From contig JANSXT010000011.1 of NCBI GenBank assembly GCA_024742765.1, positions 89,005 to 153,004 of the forward strand: a stretch of 64,000 nucleotides of DNA. The letters run 5' to 3'. The translations under genes and the position numbers were made by a program. Numbering within the stretch: position 1 is the first letter of the stretch; each line of letters opens with the position of its first letter. The notes under the pieces were generated by a model, which made no database searches, was not told the origin of the DNA, and worked only from the letters and a program-made list of their open reading frames with translations. This DNA is from Phyllobacteriaceae bacterium (GTDB lineage Bacteria > Pseudomonadota > Alphaproteobacteria > Rhizobiales > Rhizobiaceae). Of the stretch, positions 46,801 through 55,419 are shown in pieces.

Positions 46801-48270
46801 ATGCCCGCGGTTCAGGAAACGATCGATCAGGTCGCCAAGATCGATGTCGACCAGTACAAATACGGCTTCGAGACCATCCTGGAGATGGACAAGGCGCCCA
46901 AGGGCCTGAGCGAAGACATCATCCGGTTCATTTCCGCCAAGAAGGAAGAGCCCGAATGGATGCTCGAATGGCGGCTTGACGCCTATCGCCGCTGGCTGAC
47001 CATGGAAGAGCCGGACTGGGCGCGCGTCGACTATCCCAAGATCGACTTCAACGACATCTATTACTATGCCGCGCCTAAGGGGCAGACGGGTCCCAAGACG
47101 ATCGACGATGTTGATCCGGAAATCCGCCGCACCTATGAAAAGCTCGGCATTCCGCTCGCCGAACAGGAAATCCTGGCCGGCGTTCAGGAGCGCAAGGTTG
47201 CTGTCGACGCGGTGTTCGATTCGGTTTCGGTCGTCACCACCTTCAAGGAAGAACTGGCCAAGGCCGGCGTGATCTTCATGTCGATCTCCGAGGCCATGCG
47301 CGAGCATCCCGACCTGGTGAAGAAATATCTCGCCTCGGTCGTGCCGGTCTCCGACAATTATTACGCCGCGCTCAATTCGGCGGTCTTCACCGACGGTTCG
47401 TTCGTCTATGTGCCCGAGGGCGTGCACTGCCCGATGGAACTGTCGACCTATTTCCGCATCAACGAAAAGGACACCGGGCAGTTCGAGCGCACGCTGATCA
47501 TCGCCGAAAAGGGCGCTTACGTCTCCTATCTGGAAGGCTGCACGGCGCCGCAGCGCGATGAGAACCAGTTGCATGCCGCGGTGGTCGAACTGATCGCGCA
47601 CGAGGATGCCGAGATCAAATATTCGACCGTCCAGAACTGGTATCCGGGCGATGCCGAGGGCAAGGGCGGCATCTACAATTTCGTCACCAAGCGCGGCGAC
47701 TGCCGGGGCGACAATTCCAAGATCTCCTGGACCCAGGTCGAGACCGGGTCTGCGATCACCTGGAAATATCCGTCCTGCATCCTGCGGGGCGACAATTCCC
47801 GCGGCGAGTTTTATTCGATCGCCGTCTCCAATGGCGCCCAGCAGATCGATTCGGGCACCAAGATGATCCATCTGGGCAAGAACACGTCGAGCCGGATCAT
47901 CTCCAAGGGCATTTCGGCGGGCACGTCGGAAAACACCTATCGCGGCAAGGTGTCCGTGCATCGCAAGGCGACAGACGCGCGCAACTTCACCCAGTGCGAT
48001 TCGCTTCTGATCGGCGACCGCTGCGGCGCACACACAGTACCCTATATCGAGGCCAACAATTCCTCGGCGCAGCTTGAGCATGAGGCGACCACCTCGAAGA
48101 TCTCCGAGGATCAGCTGTTCTACTGCATGCAGCGCGGCATCCCCGAAGAGGAAGCGATCGCGCTGATCGTCAACGGCTTCGTCAAGGAAGTCATCCAGGA
48201 ACTGCCGATGGAGTTCGCGGTCGAAGCGCAGAAGCTGATCGGCATTTCACTGGAAGGCAGCGTCGGCTAG
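46801..48270 (+). CDS. sufB: Fe-S cluster assembly protein SufB
   Basis: Scaffold component of the SufBCD complex, 489 residues. Conserved blocks include [11 protein letters not shown] at the start, [63 protein letters not shown] and the C-terminal [20 protein letters not shown]. It follows GGAAGGAG. The cysteine- and histidine-bearing core is complete. It overlaps the next small gene by one base (TAGTG). Confidence 0.96.
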   Translation: MPAVQETIDQVAKIDVDQYKYGFETILEMDKAPKGLSEDIIRFISAKKEEPEWMLEWRLDAYRRWLTMEEPDWARVDYPKIDFNDIYYYAAPKGQTGPKTIDDVDPEIRRTYEKLGIPLAEQEILAGVQERKVAVDAVFDSVSVVTTFKEELAKAGVIFMSISEAMREHPDLVKKYLASVVPVSDNYYAALNSAVFTDGSFVYVPEGVHCPMELSTYFRINEKDTGQFERTLIIAEKGAYVSYLEGCTAPQRDENQLHAAVVELIAHEDAEIKYSTVQNWYPGDAEGKGGIYNFVTKRGDCRGDNSKISWTQVETGSAITWKYPSCILRGDNSRGEFYSIAVSNGAQQIDSGTKMIHLGKNTSSRIISKGISAGTSENTYRGKVSVHRKATDARNFTQCDSLLIGDRCGAHTVPYIEANNSSAQLEHEATTSKISEDQLFYCMQRGIPEEEAIALIVNGFVKEVIQELPMEFAVEAQKLIGISLEGSVG

Positions 48271-48614
48271 TGGGCCGCGAGTTCCGCAACTATGACGAGG
48301 CCCGCCGTCTGCGTTTGGCCACCAAGCATAGCGATGAATCGCAACATCAGGCTGACGAACTGGATGCGATAACGACGGCAGCGATCATATGCGCGCTTAG
48401 CGGTTTCATCGTAGCTTTCTTGGCCTTCACCAGCATGTTGTCATGGGCTCTTGGGCTGACTTTGTGGCTTGCACTGTCTGCTTTTCTGCTCGTGTGGGCC
48501 ACGGCGGCAAAAGCACGACAAGCAAAAAAGCTGGAGCAAAAGCGTCTTGACGATGTCAAAACACATGGAATGGCCGCAGGCGATGCGCGCTTCTGGGGGC
48601 GCGGAGAGAAATGA
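48270..48614 (+). CDS. Small two-helix membrane protein of unknown function inserted in the suf operon
   Basis: A 114-residue hypothetical protein starting with GTG in the last base of the sufB stop. A polar N-terminus (MGREFRNYDEARRLRL) precedes two hydrophobic segments at about 35-56 and 58-79, then a basic, coiled C-terminus (KARQAKKLEQKRLDD). The DNA is visibly poorer in G+C than sufB or sufC, hinting at recent acquisition. I do not recognise a family. The position suggests co-expression with suf but not necessarily a role in it. Confidence 0.6.
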   Translation: MGREFRNYDEARRLRLATKHSDESQHQADELDAITTAAIICALSGFIVAFLAFTSMLSWALGLTLWLALSAFLLVWATAAKARQAKKLEQKRLDDVKTHGMAAGDARFWGRGEK

Positions 48615-48620
48615 TGGTAG

Positions 48621-48833
48621 ATGATGGAACCCTGGATGGCTGGACATAACGATAAGCGCGATCTGACGGGCACGATCCGCCTCGCCGGCGCGGCCACCAT
48701 CCTGTTCGTGACCGTCGCCGGCTATTTGTGGAACCCGTTCGGCGACCGCTATCTGAGCGCCGGGCTGTTGGGCGGGGTCGCCGCCATCAGCTACGCGATG
48801 CGCGGGCTGTTCGTCGGAAAAAAACAAGACTGA
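48621..48833 (+). CDS. Second small membrane protein of unknown function in the suf operon
   Basis: A 70-residue hypothetical protein, predicted to span the membrane twice (about 19-37 and 45-64), with a basic C-terminal end GKKQD. It starts six bases after the previous small gene; the ATG at 48636 is an alternative. Its G+C content is closer to that of the flanking suf genes. No family recognised. Confidence 0.55.
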   Translation: MMEPWMAGHNDKRDLTGTIRLAGAATILFVTVAGYLWNPFGDRYLSAGLLGGVAAISYAMRGLFVGKKQD

Positions 48834-48858
48834 AAAGACCGAGTTGGGAACGAGAAAA

Positions 48859-49614
48859 ATGCTGGAAATCAAGAACCTGCACGCACGGATCGCCGAGGAC
48901 GGCACCGAGATCATCAACGGTCTGAACATGACCGTCAAAGCCGGCGAAGTCGCTGCGATCATGGGTCCCAACGGCTCCGGCAAATCGACGCTGTCCTATG
49001 TGCTGGCCGGCCGCGACGACTATGAGGTGACCGAGGGCGACATTTTCTACAATGGCGAATCCATCCTCGAAATGGACCCGGCCGAACGCGCCAGCGCGGG
49101 GCTCTTCTTGGCCTTCCAGTATCCGATGGAAATTCCCGGCGTTGCCACCATGCAGTTCCTCAAGGTGGCGCTCAACGAACAGCGCAAGGCGCGCGGCGAG
49201 GACGAACTGACGACACCGGACTTCATCAAAAAGGTGCGCGAGGCGGCCGGCACGCTCGGCGTCGAGATGGAGATGCTCAAACGTCCCTTGAATGTCGGCT
49301 TTTCGGGCGGTGAGAAGAAGCGCGCCGAAATCCTGCAGATGAAGCTGCTTGAACCGAAACTGTGCGTGCTCGACGAAACCGATTCCGGCCTCGATATCGA
49401 CGCGCTGAAGATCGTCGCCGACGGCGTCAACGCGCTGCGTTCGCCCGACCGCGCGGTGATCGTCATCACCCACTATCAGCGCCTGCTCGAATATATCGTG
49501 CCCGACACGGTGCACGTCCTGTCCAAGGGCCGCATCGTCAAGACCGGCGACAAGTCGCTGGCGCTCGAGCTGGAAGCCAAGGGCTATGCCGACATCATCG
49601 CCGAGGCGGCCTGA
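48859..49614 (+). CDS. sufC: Fe-S cluster assembly ATPase SufC
   Basis: ABC-type ATPase of the SufBCD complex, cytosolic, 251 residues. Walker A GPNGSGKST (36-44), signature FSGGEKKR and Walker B CVLDETDSGLD are intact, with the switch histidine in VITHYQRLLEY. The start at 48859 (MLEIKNLHA) is the family start. It ends one base before the sufD start. Confidence 0.97.
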   Translation: MLEIKNLHARIAEDGTEIINGLNMTVKAGEVAAIMGPNGSGKSTLSYVLAGRDDYEVTEGDIFYNGESILEMDPAERASAGLFLAFQYPMEIPGVATMQFLKVALNEQRKARGEDELTTPDFIKKVREAAGTLGVEMEMLKRPLNVGFSGGEKKRAEILQMKLLEPKLCVLDETDSGLDIDALKIVADGVNALRSPDRAVIVITHYQRLLEYIVPDTVHVLSKGRIVKTGDKSLALELEAKGYADIIAEAA

Positions 49615-49615
49615 C

Positions 49616-50902
49616 ATGGCGGCCACGATGAAAAAGCCGGCTGATGCGCCGCTGACGGCCGCCGAAACCGCGCTCGTCGCGCAGTTCGGTCACCGGAGCA
49701 GCCATCTGCCCGGCAATGCCGATGCGGTGATGGCGCGGGACAAGGCCGTGCAGACGATCAAGGCGCACCGGCTGCCGACCCGCAAGGTGGAGGCCTGGCA
49801 CTATACGGACCTGCGCCGGCTGCTGAACCAGTTTCCCGATTGGCGCAGCGATGTTGCCGCCGGACCCGCCGACCCGCTTGCCGAAGATGCGCACCGTTTC
49901 GTCTTGATCAATGGCCAGTTGACCGAGCGCGCCGATATCGAGGGCTGTCAGGTGGAGGGCGTGGCCGACGCGCTGCGCGCCGATGTGGGCGGCGTGGCGC
50001 TGGACGCGCCGGCCGATGCCGACGATGCGATCGGGGCGATCAACACCGCCTTCGTCACCGACGGCGTGCGCCTGTCGATCGCCGATGGCGCCGAGATCGC
50101 CCGACCGATCGAACTGCAGTCGATCCATGATGGCGGGCAGGTGCACACGCGCAACCTTGTCTCAATTGGCGCCGGCGCCAAGGCTTCGTTCATCGACCGG
50201 CACATGGGCTCGGGCGAAGCGGTTCTGGCATCGAACGTCACCGAACTGACCGTGCGCGAAGGCGCCGAAGTGCGCTGGATCATCGTTCAGGAACAGGGCG
50301 CGGCAGCGTCTCATCTGGGCAAGCTGACGCTGACGCTGGAAAAGGATGCCAGGGCGACGATCTTCATCGCCAATTATGGCGGTAGGCTGGTGCGGCAGGA
50401 GGTGCATGCGGCGGCGACCGGCGAGGGCGCCGACCTGACCTTCCGCGCGATCAACATGATCGGCGAGAAGGCCCATTGCGACGTCACGCTCGAACTCGAC
50501 CATCTGGTCGCCAACACCACATCGACCGAGACGGTGCGCAATGTGGTCACCGGCAAGGCGCAGGGCGTCTTCCAGGGCCAGATCCGCGTCGCCCAGGCCG
50601 CGCAGAAGACCGACGCGCAAATGGCCTGTAACACGCTGCTCCTGTCCGACGAGGGCGGCTTTGCCACCAAGCCGGAACTGGAAATCTTCGCCGATGACGT
50701 TGTCTGCGCCCATGGGGCGACGGTCGCCGAGATTGACGAGGATCATCTGTTCTACCTGATGGCGCGCGGCATTTCCGCCAAGACCGCGCGGGGCCTTTTG
50801 ATCGAGGCGTTCGTCGACGAGATCGTCGAGGAACTGGAAGAGGATGCGCTGATCGAGGCGCTGGAAATCCGCATCGCCGACTGGCTGGAGGCGCATGGGT
50901 GA
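49616..50902 (+). CDS. sufD: Fe-S cluster assembly protein SufD
   Basis: Partner of SufB in the SufBCD complex, 428 residues. Conserved parts are VEAWHYTDLRRLLNQ near the N-terminus and VFQGQIRVAQAAQKTDAQMACNTLLLS, CAHGATVAEIDEDHLFYLMARGI towards the end. The start at 49616 is one base after sufC stop. Its stop is followed by a family B repeat before sufS, so the operon continues through the repeat. Confidence 0.95.
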   Translation: MAATMKKPADAPLTAAETALVAQFGHRSSHLPGNADAVMARDKAVQTIKAHRLPTRKVEAWHYTDLRRLLNQFPDWRSDVAAGPADPLAEDAHRFVLINGQLTERADIEGCQVEGVADALRADVGGVALDAPADADDAIGAINTAFVTDGVRLSIADGAEIARPIELQSIHDGGQVHTRNLVSIGAGAKASFIDRHMGSGEAVLASNVTELTVREGAEVRWIIVQEQGAAASHLGKLTLTLEKDARATIFIANYGGRLVRQEVHAAATGEGADLTFRAINMIGEKAHCDVTLELDHLVANTTSTETVRNVVTGKAQGVFQGQIRVAQAAQKTDAQMACNTLLLSDEGGFATKPELEIFADDVVCAHGATVAEIDEDHLFYLMARGISAKTARGLLIEAFVDEIVEELEEDALIEALEIRIADWLEAHG

Positions 50903-50920
50903 TGAGCACGTCGAACCAGC

Positions 50921-51027
50921 CCCTCATCCTGAGGTGCGAGCAGCCCAACACCCTGACCCTTCGAGGCTCGCTGCGCGCGCGCCTCAGGATGAGGGTGTTG
51001 GGGTCGCGAGCCTCGAAGGGCGAGGGG
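50921..51027. repeat. Foldback repeat, family B, complete copy 1 (between sufD and sufS)
   Basis: A 107-base element made of nested inverted arms. CCTCATCCTGAGG pairs with CCTCAGGATGAGG, CCCAACACCC (50944-50953) pairs with GGGTGTTGGG (50993-51002), and CCCTTCGAGGCTCGC pairs with GCGAGCCTCGAAGGG. The whole DNA or RNA can fold in alternative ways. It lies 18 bases after the sufD stop and 24 bases before the sufS start, in the intergenic gap. Confidence 0.85.
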
Positions 51028-51050
51028 CAGGCACACAAGGACATGCGGAT

Positions 51051-52295
51051 ATGAGCGCTGATCCGATCGTCACCAGGACATACGACGTCGATGCGATCCG
51101 GGCCGACTTCCCGATCCTGTCGCGCGAGGTCCATGGCAAGCCGCTGGTCTATCTCGACAATGGTGCATCCGCGCAAAAGCCGCGCGCGGTCATCGATGCG
51201 GTCACCCGCACCTATGAGCACGAATATGCCAATGTCCATCGCGGGCTGCATTACCTGTCGAACGCGACGACCGACGCCTATGAGGCCGCGCGCGAGAAAG
51301 TGCGCCGGTTCCTGAACGCCGGTTCTGTGGACGAGATCGTCTTCACCAAGTCGGCGACCGAGGCGATTAACACGGTCAGCCACGGCTTTGGCGCCGATGC
51401 GATCGGCGAGGGCGACGAGATCGTCATCACCATCATGGAGCACCACGCCAACATCGTGCCGTGGCACTTCCTGCGCGAGCGCAACGGCGCCAAGCTGGTT
51501 TGGGTCCCGGTCGACGATGAGGGCCGGTTCGACATCGCCGAATTCGAGGCGCGGCTGACCGACCGCACCAGGCTTGTCGCGCTGACCCATGTCTCGAATG
51601 TTCTGGGCACGGTCGTGCCGATCAAGCAGGTCTGCGAGATCGCCCATGCCCGCGGCATTCCGGTGCTGGTCGACGGAAGCCAGGGCGCCGTGCATCTCCC
51701 GGTTGACGTTCAGGATCTCGATTGCGACTGGTATGTCTTTACCGGCCACAAGACCTACGGGCCGTCGGGCATCGGCGTGCTCTACGGCAAGGCCGAGCGC
51801 CTTGCCGCGATGAAGCCTTTCCAGGGCGGCGGCGAAATGATCCTCGATGTGGCCGAAGACCACGTCACCTATGCCGAGCCGCCGCACCGGTTCGAGGCCG
51901 GCACGCCGCCCATCGCCCAGGCGATCGGGCTTGGCGCCGCGCTCGACTATATGGACACGATCGGCCGGCCAGCGATTGCTGCGCATGAGGCCGATCTGCG
52001 TGCCTATGCCCACGAACGGCTCTCGCGCATCAACGCGCTGCGCATCATCGGCAACGCGCCCGACAAGGCGGCGATCATCGCCTTCGAGATTGAGGGGCTG
52101 CACGCGCACGATGTGTCGATGGTCATCGACCGTTCGGGCGTTGCCGTGCGCGCCGGCACCCATTGTGCCCAGCCGCTGCTCAAGCGCTTTGGCGCAACCT
52201 CCACCTGCCGGGCCTCGTTCGGCATGTACAACACGCGCGCCGAAGTCGACGCATTGGTCGAAGCGCTCGAAAAGGCGCGGGAGTTTTTTGCATGA
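51051..52295 (+). CDS. sufS: Cysteine desulfurase SufS (group II)
   Basis: PLP-dependent sulfur donor for SufBCD, 414 residues from the ATG at 51051. IRADFPILSREVHGKPLVYLDNGASAQKP-type N-terminus (short blocks ADFPILSREV and YLDNGASAQKP), the PLP lysine in FTGHKTYGPSGIGVLYG, and the active cysteine C372 in RAGTHCAQPLL (usually RAGHHCAQP) are seen. An in-frame ATG at 50895 would read through the repeat and is rejected as start. No SufE or SufU is present in the window, so the sulfur acceptor must be elsewhere. Confidence 0.95.
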   Translation: MSADPIVTRTYDVDAIRADFPILSREVHGKPLVYLDNGASAQKPRAVIDAVTRTYEHEYANVHRGLHYLSNATTDAYEAAREKVRRFLNAGSVDEIVFTKSATEAINTVSHGFGADAIGEGDEIVITIMEHHANIVPWHFLRERNGAKLVWVPVDDEGRFDIAEFEARLTDRTRLVALTHVSNVLGTVVPIKQVCEIAHARGIPVLVDGSQGAVHLPVDVQDLDCDWYVFTGHKTYGPSGIGVLYGKAERLAAMKPFQGGGEMILDVAEDHVTYAEPPHRFEAGTPPIAQAIGLGAALDYMDTIGRPAIAAHEADLRAYAHERLSRINALRIIGNAPDKAAIIAFEIEGLHAHDVSMVIDRSGVAVRAGTHCAQPLLKRFGATSTCRASFGMYNTRAEVDALVEALEKAREFFA

Positions 52296-52319
52296 GTGCG
52301 GACGTGATAGGGTGAAACC

Positions 52320-52715
52320 ATGATGGAAGACCAGACACCGCAAACCGCAGAAACTGAAGCGCCGGCAACCGCCGCGCCAGCGCAGCAATCGGCGATCCCG
52401 CGCGACGAACTGGCGCGGATGACCGACGATATCGTCGCCGCGCTGAAGACCGTCTACGATCCGGAGATTCCGGCCGATATCTACGAACTCGGCCTGATCT
52501 ACCGGGTCGACATCGAGGACGACCGGACCGTCAAGGTCGAGATGACGCTGACGGCGCCGGGCTGCCCCGTGGCCGGCGAGATGCCTGGCTGGGTGGAGAA
52601 CGCCGTGCGCACCGTCGAAGGCGTCATGGATGTCGAGGTGGAGATGACCTTCGATCCGCCCTGGACGCCCGACCGGATGAGCGAGGAAGCCCAAATCGCC
52701 GTCGGGCTTTACTGA
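52320..52715 (+). CDS. sufT: SUF system assembly factor SufT (MIP18/DUF59 family)
   Basis: A 131-residue Fe-S maturation factor. After an Ala/Thr-rich low-complexity N-terminus it has the DUF59 core with TVYDPEIPADIYELGLIY, VEMTLTAPGCPVAGEM and VEMTFDPPWTPDRMS. The cysteine of APGCP is the conserved residue of the family. It is 24 bases after sufS and before the second repeat. Confidence 0.9.
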   Translation: MMEDQTPQTAETEAPATAAPAQQSAIPRDELARMTDDIVAALKTVYDPEIPADIYELGLIYRVDIEDDRTVKVEMTLTAPGCPVAGEMPGWVENAVRTVEGVMDVEVEMTFDPPWTPDRMSEEAQIAVGLY

Positions 52716-52728
52716 CGAGGTCTCATAG

Positions 52729-52832
52729 CCCTCATCCTGAGGTGCAAGCATCCCATTCCCGCGTGCTTCGAGGCTCGCTGTGCTCGCACCTCAGCATGAG
52801 GGAATGGGATGGCGAGCCTCGAAGGGCGAGGG
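52729..52832. repeat. Foldback repeat, family B, complete copy 2 (between sufT and sufA)
   Basis: A 104-base element with the same outer arms as copy 1 (CCTCATCCTGAGGTGC/GCACCTCAGCATGAGG and CTTCGAGGCTCGC/GCGAGCCTCGAAG). The variable inner arm is different but again self-complementary: CATCCCATTCCC (52749-52760) pairs with GGGAATGGGATG (52800-52811). It starts 13 bases after the sufT stop codon. Confidence 0.85.
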
Positions 52833-52900
52833 CGTAGAGCAGCGCCTTGCGCTATGCCGGCGGCCTGCCTACCTTGAACCCGACAAACGGAGTTGGACCC

Positions 52901-53284
52901 ATGGCCTTTGCCATCATGACCATGACCGATGCGGCCGCAAGCCGTGTGCGCGAGATTGTCGCCGGACGCGCCGAACAGGGCGCGCAGGGCGTGCGCGTGG
53001 GGATCAAGAAGGGTGGCTGCGCCGGCATGGAATATACGGTCGATCTGGTCACCGAGCCGGACGCCAAGGACGACCATATCAGCCATGAGGGCGCCCATGT
53101 CTGGGTCGACCCGGCGGCGATGCTCTATCTCCTGGGCACGCAGATGGATTTCGAGGTCACCAAGCTGCGCACCGGCTTTGTCTTCAACAATCCCAACCAG
53201 TCGTCCGCCTGCGGATGTGGCGAATCGGTCGAACTCAAGCCCGCCGATCTGAAGGAACTGGCCGAAGCACGCGGCGCGATCTGA
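52901..53284 (+). CDS. sufA: A-type Fe-S cluster carrier protein (SufA/IscA-like)
   Basis: Cluster-carrier of 127 residues from the ATG at 52901. The three conserved cysteines are C40 in KKGGCAGMEY and C104 and C106 in SSACGCG, the expected A-type pattern. It is the last suf gene. The upstream in-frame ATG at 52847 would add 18 untypical residues. The next gene, a TfoX-domain protein, is on the same strand after 56 bases. Confidence 0.93.
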   Translation: MAFAIMTMTDAAASRVREIVAGRAEQGAQGVRVGIKKGGCAGMEYTVDLVTEPDAKDDHISHEGAHVWVDPAAMLYLLGTQMDFEVTKLRTGFVFNNPNQSSACGCGESVELKPADLKELAEARGAI

Positions 53285-53340
53285 CAGCAGCGTTTCTTGC
53301 GCGTGTATCGCCGGTCGCCGATGCGTGGCATAAGGCGCCC

Positions 53341-53664
53341 ATGGACGAGGACTATCTCAAAGACCTGTTCGCGCCGTTCGGGCCGATCACCATCAAGCGC
53401 ATGTTTGGCGGGCAGGGCGTCTATTGCGCGCACGGCATCTTCGCGCTCGTCGCCTTCGACAGGCTCTATCTGAAGGGCGACGACCAGTCTTCGCCGGCCT
53501 ATGAGGCCGAGGGCATGGAGCGTTGGGTCTATGAGGGCCACAAAAACCGGCGACCGACGGCGATGCCCTATTGGCAGGCACCCGACGAGGCGCTGGAAAG
53601 CGCCGATGCGATGGAGCCCTGGGCGCGCCTCGCGGTCGAAACCGCGCATCGAGCGAAGAAGTAG
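53341..53664 (+). CDS. TfoX/Sxy N-terminal domain protein
   Basis: A 107-residue single-domain protein of the TfoX_N family. MDEDYLKDLFAPFGPITIKRMFGGQGVYCAHGIFAL shows the family opening (short blocks LFAPFGPITIKRMFGGQG and YCAHGIFAL), followed by RLYLKGDD and MPYWQAPDEALE. TfoX controls competence in other bacteria, but one-domain homologues in alphaproteobacteria have no known role. The ATG at 53341 is followed by MDEDY. Confidence 0.85.
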   Translation: MDEDYLKDLFAPFGPITIKRMFGGQGVYCAHGIFALVAFDRLYLKGDDQSSPAYEAEGMERWVYEGHKNRRPTAMPYWQAPDEALESADAMEPWARLAVETAHRAKK

Positions 53665-53670
53665 ACCCGC

Positions 53671-54099
53671 TTAGAGCGCGGCAAGCGCCGCCCGCAGTTT
53701 TTCGGCGTTGGCTGCCAGCACGTCCTGATCTTCCATCTGCCCCGAATGGGCGCGCAGCGGCACGCCCTCATGGCGTGGAATAACATGGAAATGCAGGTGA
53801 AAGACCGACTGGCCGCCGGCCGCCTCATTGAACTGCATGATCGAGATGCCGTCCGCATCGAACGCGGCTTTAGAGGCCCGCGCCACGCGCTGGACGACCG
53901 CAATCGCCGCGCCGAGCGCCATCGGCTCGGCATCGAGCAGATTGCGTGAGGCCGATTTGGGGATGACCAGCGCATGGCCGTCGGCCTGCGGCATCACATC
54001 CATGATCACCAGCGTGTCGTCATCCTCATGCACCGTGTGCGACGGGATTTCGCCGCGCAGGATTTTGGCGAAGATGTTGTCGGTGTCGTAAGCTGTCAT
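53671..54099 (-). CDS. HIT family nucleotide hydrolase/transferase
   Basis: A 142-residue histidine-triad protein of the HinT/Fhit-like group. The triad is HLHFHVIP at residues 101-108. IFAKILRGEIPSHTVHEDDD and MPQADGHALVIPK match the family N-terminus. Substrates are typically aminoacyl-AMP or phosphoramidate nucleotides. It ends six bases from the TfoX gene stop (convergent). Confidence 0.95.
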   Translation of the reverse strand: MTAYDTDNIFAKILRGEIPSHTVHEDDDTLVIMDVMPQADGHALVIPKSASRNLLDAEPMALGAAIAVVQRVARASKAAFDADGISIMQFNEAAGGQSVFHLHFHVIPRHEGVPLRAHSGQMEDQDVLAANAEKLRAALAAL

Positions 54100-54159
54100 G
54101 TCGTGATCCGCCGTTCGGGCATCGTGGCCTGTCCGGTCTAGGCGCAGTTGCGCGGCGAT

Positions 54160-55368
54160 TCAATCGGCCTTCTTGAACGGGCCGGCGTCAGTGAGGATCT
54201 TGCCGAACCGCGCCACATCGGCGCGTTCATGGCGCAGATAGTCCTCGATCGCGTTGCGAAAGCCCTCATGCGGGATGAAGTGGGCGGAATGGGTCGTCAC
54301 CGGCAGATAGCCGCGCGCCAGCTTGTGTTCGCCCTGCGCGCCCGCTTCGACCACGGCCAGCTTGCGTTCGATCGCAAAATCGATCGCCTGATGGTAGCAG
54401 ACCTCGAAATGCAGGAAGCGGTGGTGTTCGACGCAGCCCCAGTGGCGCCCGAAGATCGTGTTGCCGCCGATGAAGTTGATCGCGCCGGCTATGTTACGGC
54501 CGTTTCGCTTCGCCATCACCAAGAGGATGTCGTCGGCCATGCGCTCGGCGACAAGCGAGAAAAAGCGCCGGTTGAGATAGGGCCGGCCCCATTTGCGGTC
54601 GCCCGTATCGGTGTAGAAGACGTAGAAATCATCGAGCGCCGCTTCGGTGATGTCCGAACCTGTCAGCCATTCGATCGAAATGCCGTTTTCAAGAGCGGTC
54701 GCACGCTCCTTCTTCAGCGCCTTGCGCTTGCGCGACGACAGGGTCTCCAGAAACTCCGCATAGGAGCCATAGCCGTCATTGAAGAAATGGAACTGCTGAT
54801 CGGTGCGGTGCAGAAAGCCGGCGTCGAGCAGCGCATCGAGATCGGGCTTTTGCGCAAATGTCACATGCGCCGAGGAAAGGCCGAGCCGCCCGGCCAGTTG
54901 CGCGATCGCGTTCGCCAGGGCCGCGCGGGCGGCGTCTTCATTGACATCGGGGCCGACAAGAAGGCGCGGGCCGGTCGCCGGCGTGAACGGCACCGATAGC
55001 TGCAGTTTCGGGTAGTAGCGCCCCCCGGCGCGTTCCCAGGCGTCGGCCCAGGCATGGTCGAAGACATATTCGCCCTGGCTGTGCGCTTTCAGATAGGCGG
55101 GCGCGGCGGCGAGCGCATGTCCCGCGCCATCTTCCAGCACCAGATGCTGGCCGTGCCAGCCCGTATCGGCGATGGCGCAGCCCGCTTCTTCCAGCGCGCT
55201 GAGAAAATCGTGCCGCATGAACGGGTTGTAGGCCGCACCGCTGGCGCGCGTCGTGCCGGCAAACCCGTCCCACACATCGCGCGGCACGTCGGCGATGCGC
55301 TCATGCACGCGCACGACATGGGCGGACTGGCCGTCGGACGCGGCTTGTGCGGCGGTGGGATCGGTCAT
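54160..55368 (-). CDS. FemAB/GNAT-like peptidogalycan biosynthesis protein (DUF482)
   Basis: A 402-residue protein of the group once called DUF482, related to GNAT/FemAB acyltransferases. AYNPFMRHDFLSALEEAGC near the start, LSSRKRKALKKER in the middle and GRHWGCVEHHRFLHFEVCYHQAIDFAIER-like blocks (short: GRHWGCVEHHRFLHFE) near the C-terminus are typical. Predicted to add an amino acid or acyl group to an envelope or cell-wall precursor; the actual substrate is unknown. ATG 55368 is preferred to 55392. Confidence 0.82.
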   Translation of the reverse strand: MTDPTAAQAASDGQSAHVVRVHERIADVPRDVWDGFAGTTRASGAAYNPFMRHDFLSALEEAGCAIADTGWHGQHLVLEDGAGHALAAAPAYLKAHSQGEYVFDHAWADAWERAGGRYYPKLQLSVPFTPATGPRLLVGPDVNEDAARAALANAIAQLAGRLGLSSAHVTFAQKPDLDALLDAGFLHRTDQQFHFFNDGYGSYAEFLETLSSRKRKALKKERATALENGISIEWLTGSDITEAALDDFYVFYTDTGDRKWGRPYLNRRFFSLVAERMADDILLVMAKRNGRNIAGAINFIGGNTIFGRHWGCVEHHRFLHFEVCYHQAIDFAIERKLAVVEAGAQGEHKLARGYLPVTTHSAHFIPHEGFRNAIEDYLRHERADVARFGKILTDAGPFKKAD

Positions 55369-55419
55369 CAACCGAGATGTATTGCATCGCACACGCGCCG
55401 CAAGGCGTGGCGGTCAATT

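Noticed and set aside
50547..52751. Minus-strand open frame of 734 codons
   Set aside because: Antisense to sufD, sufS and sufT; a high-G+C shadow.
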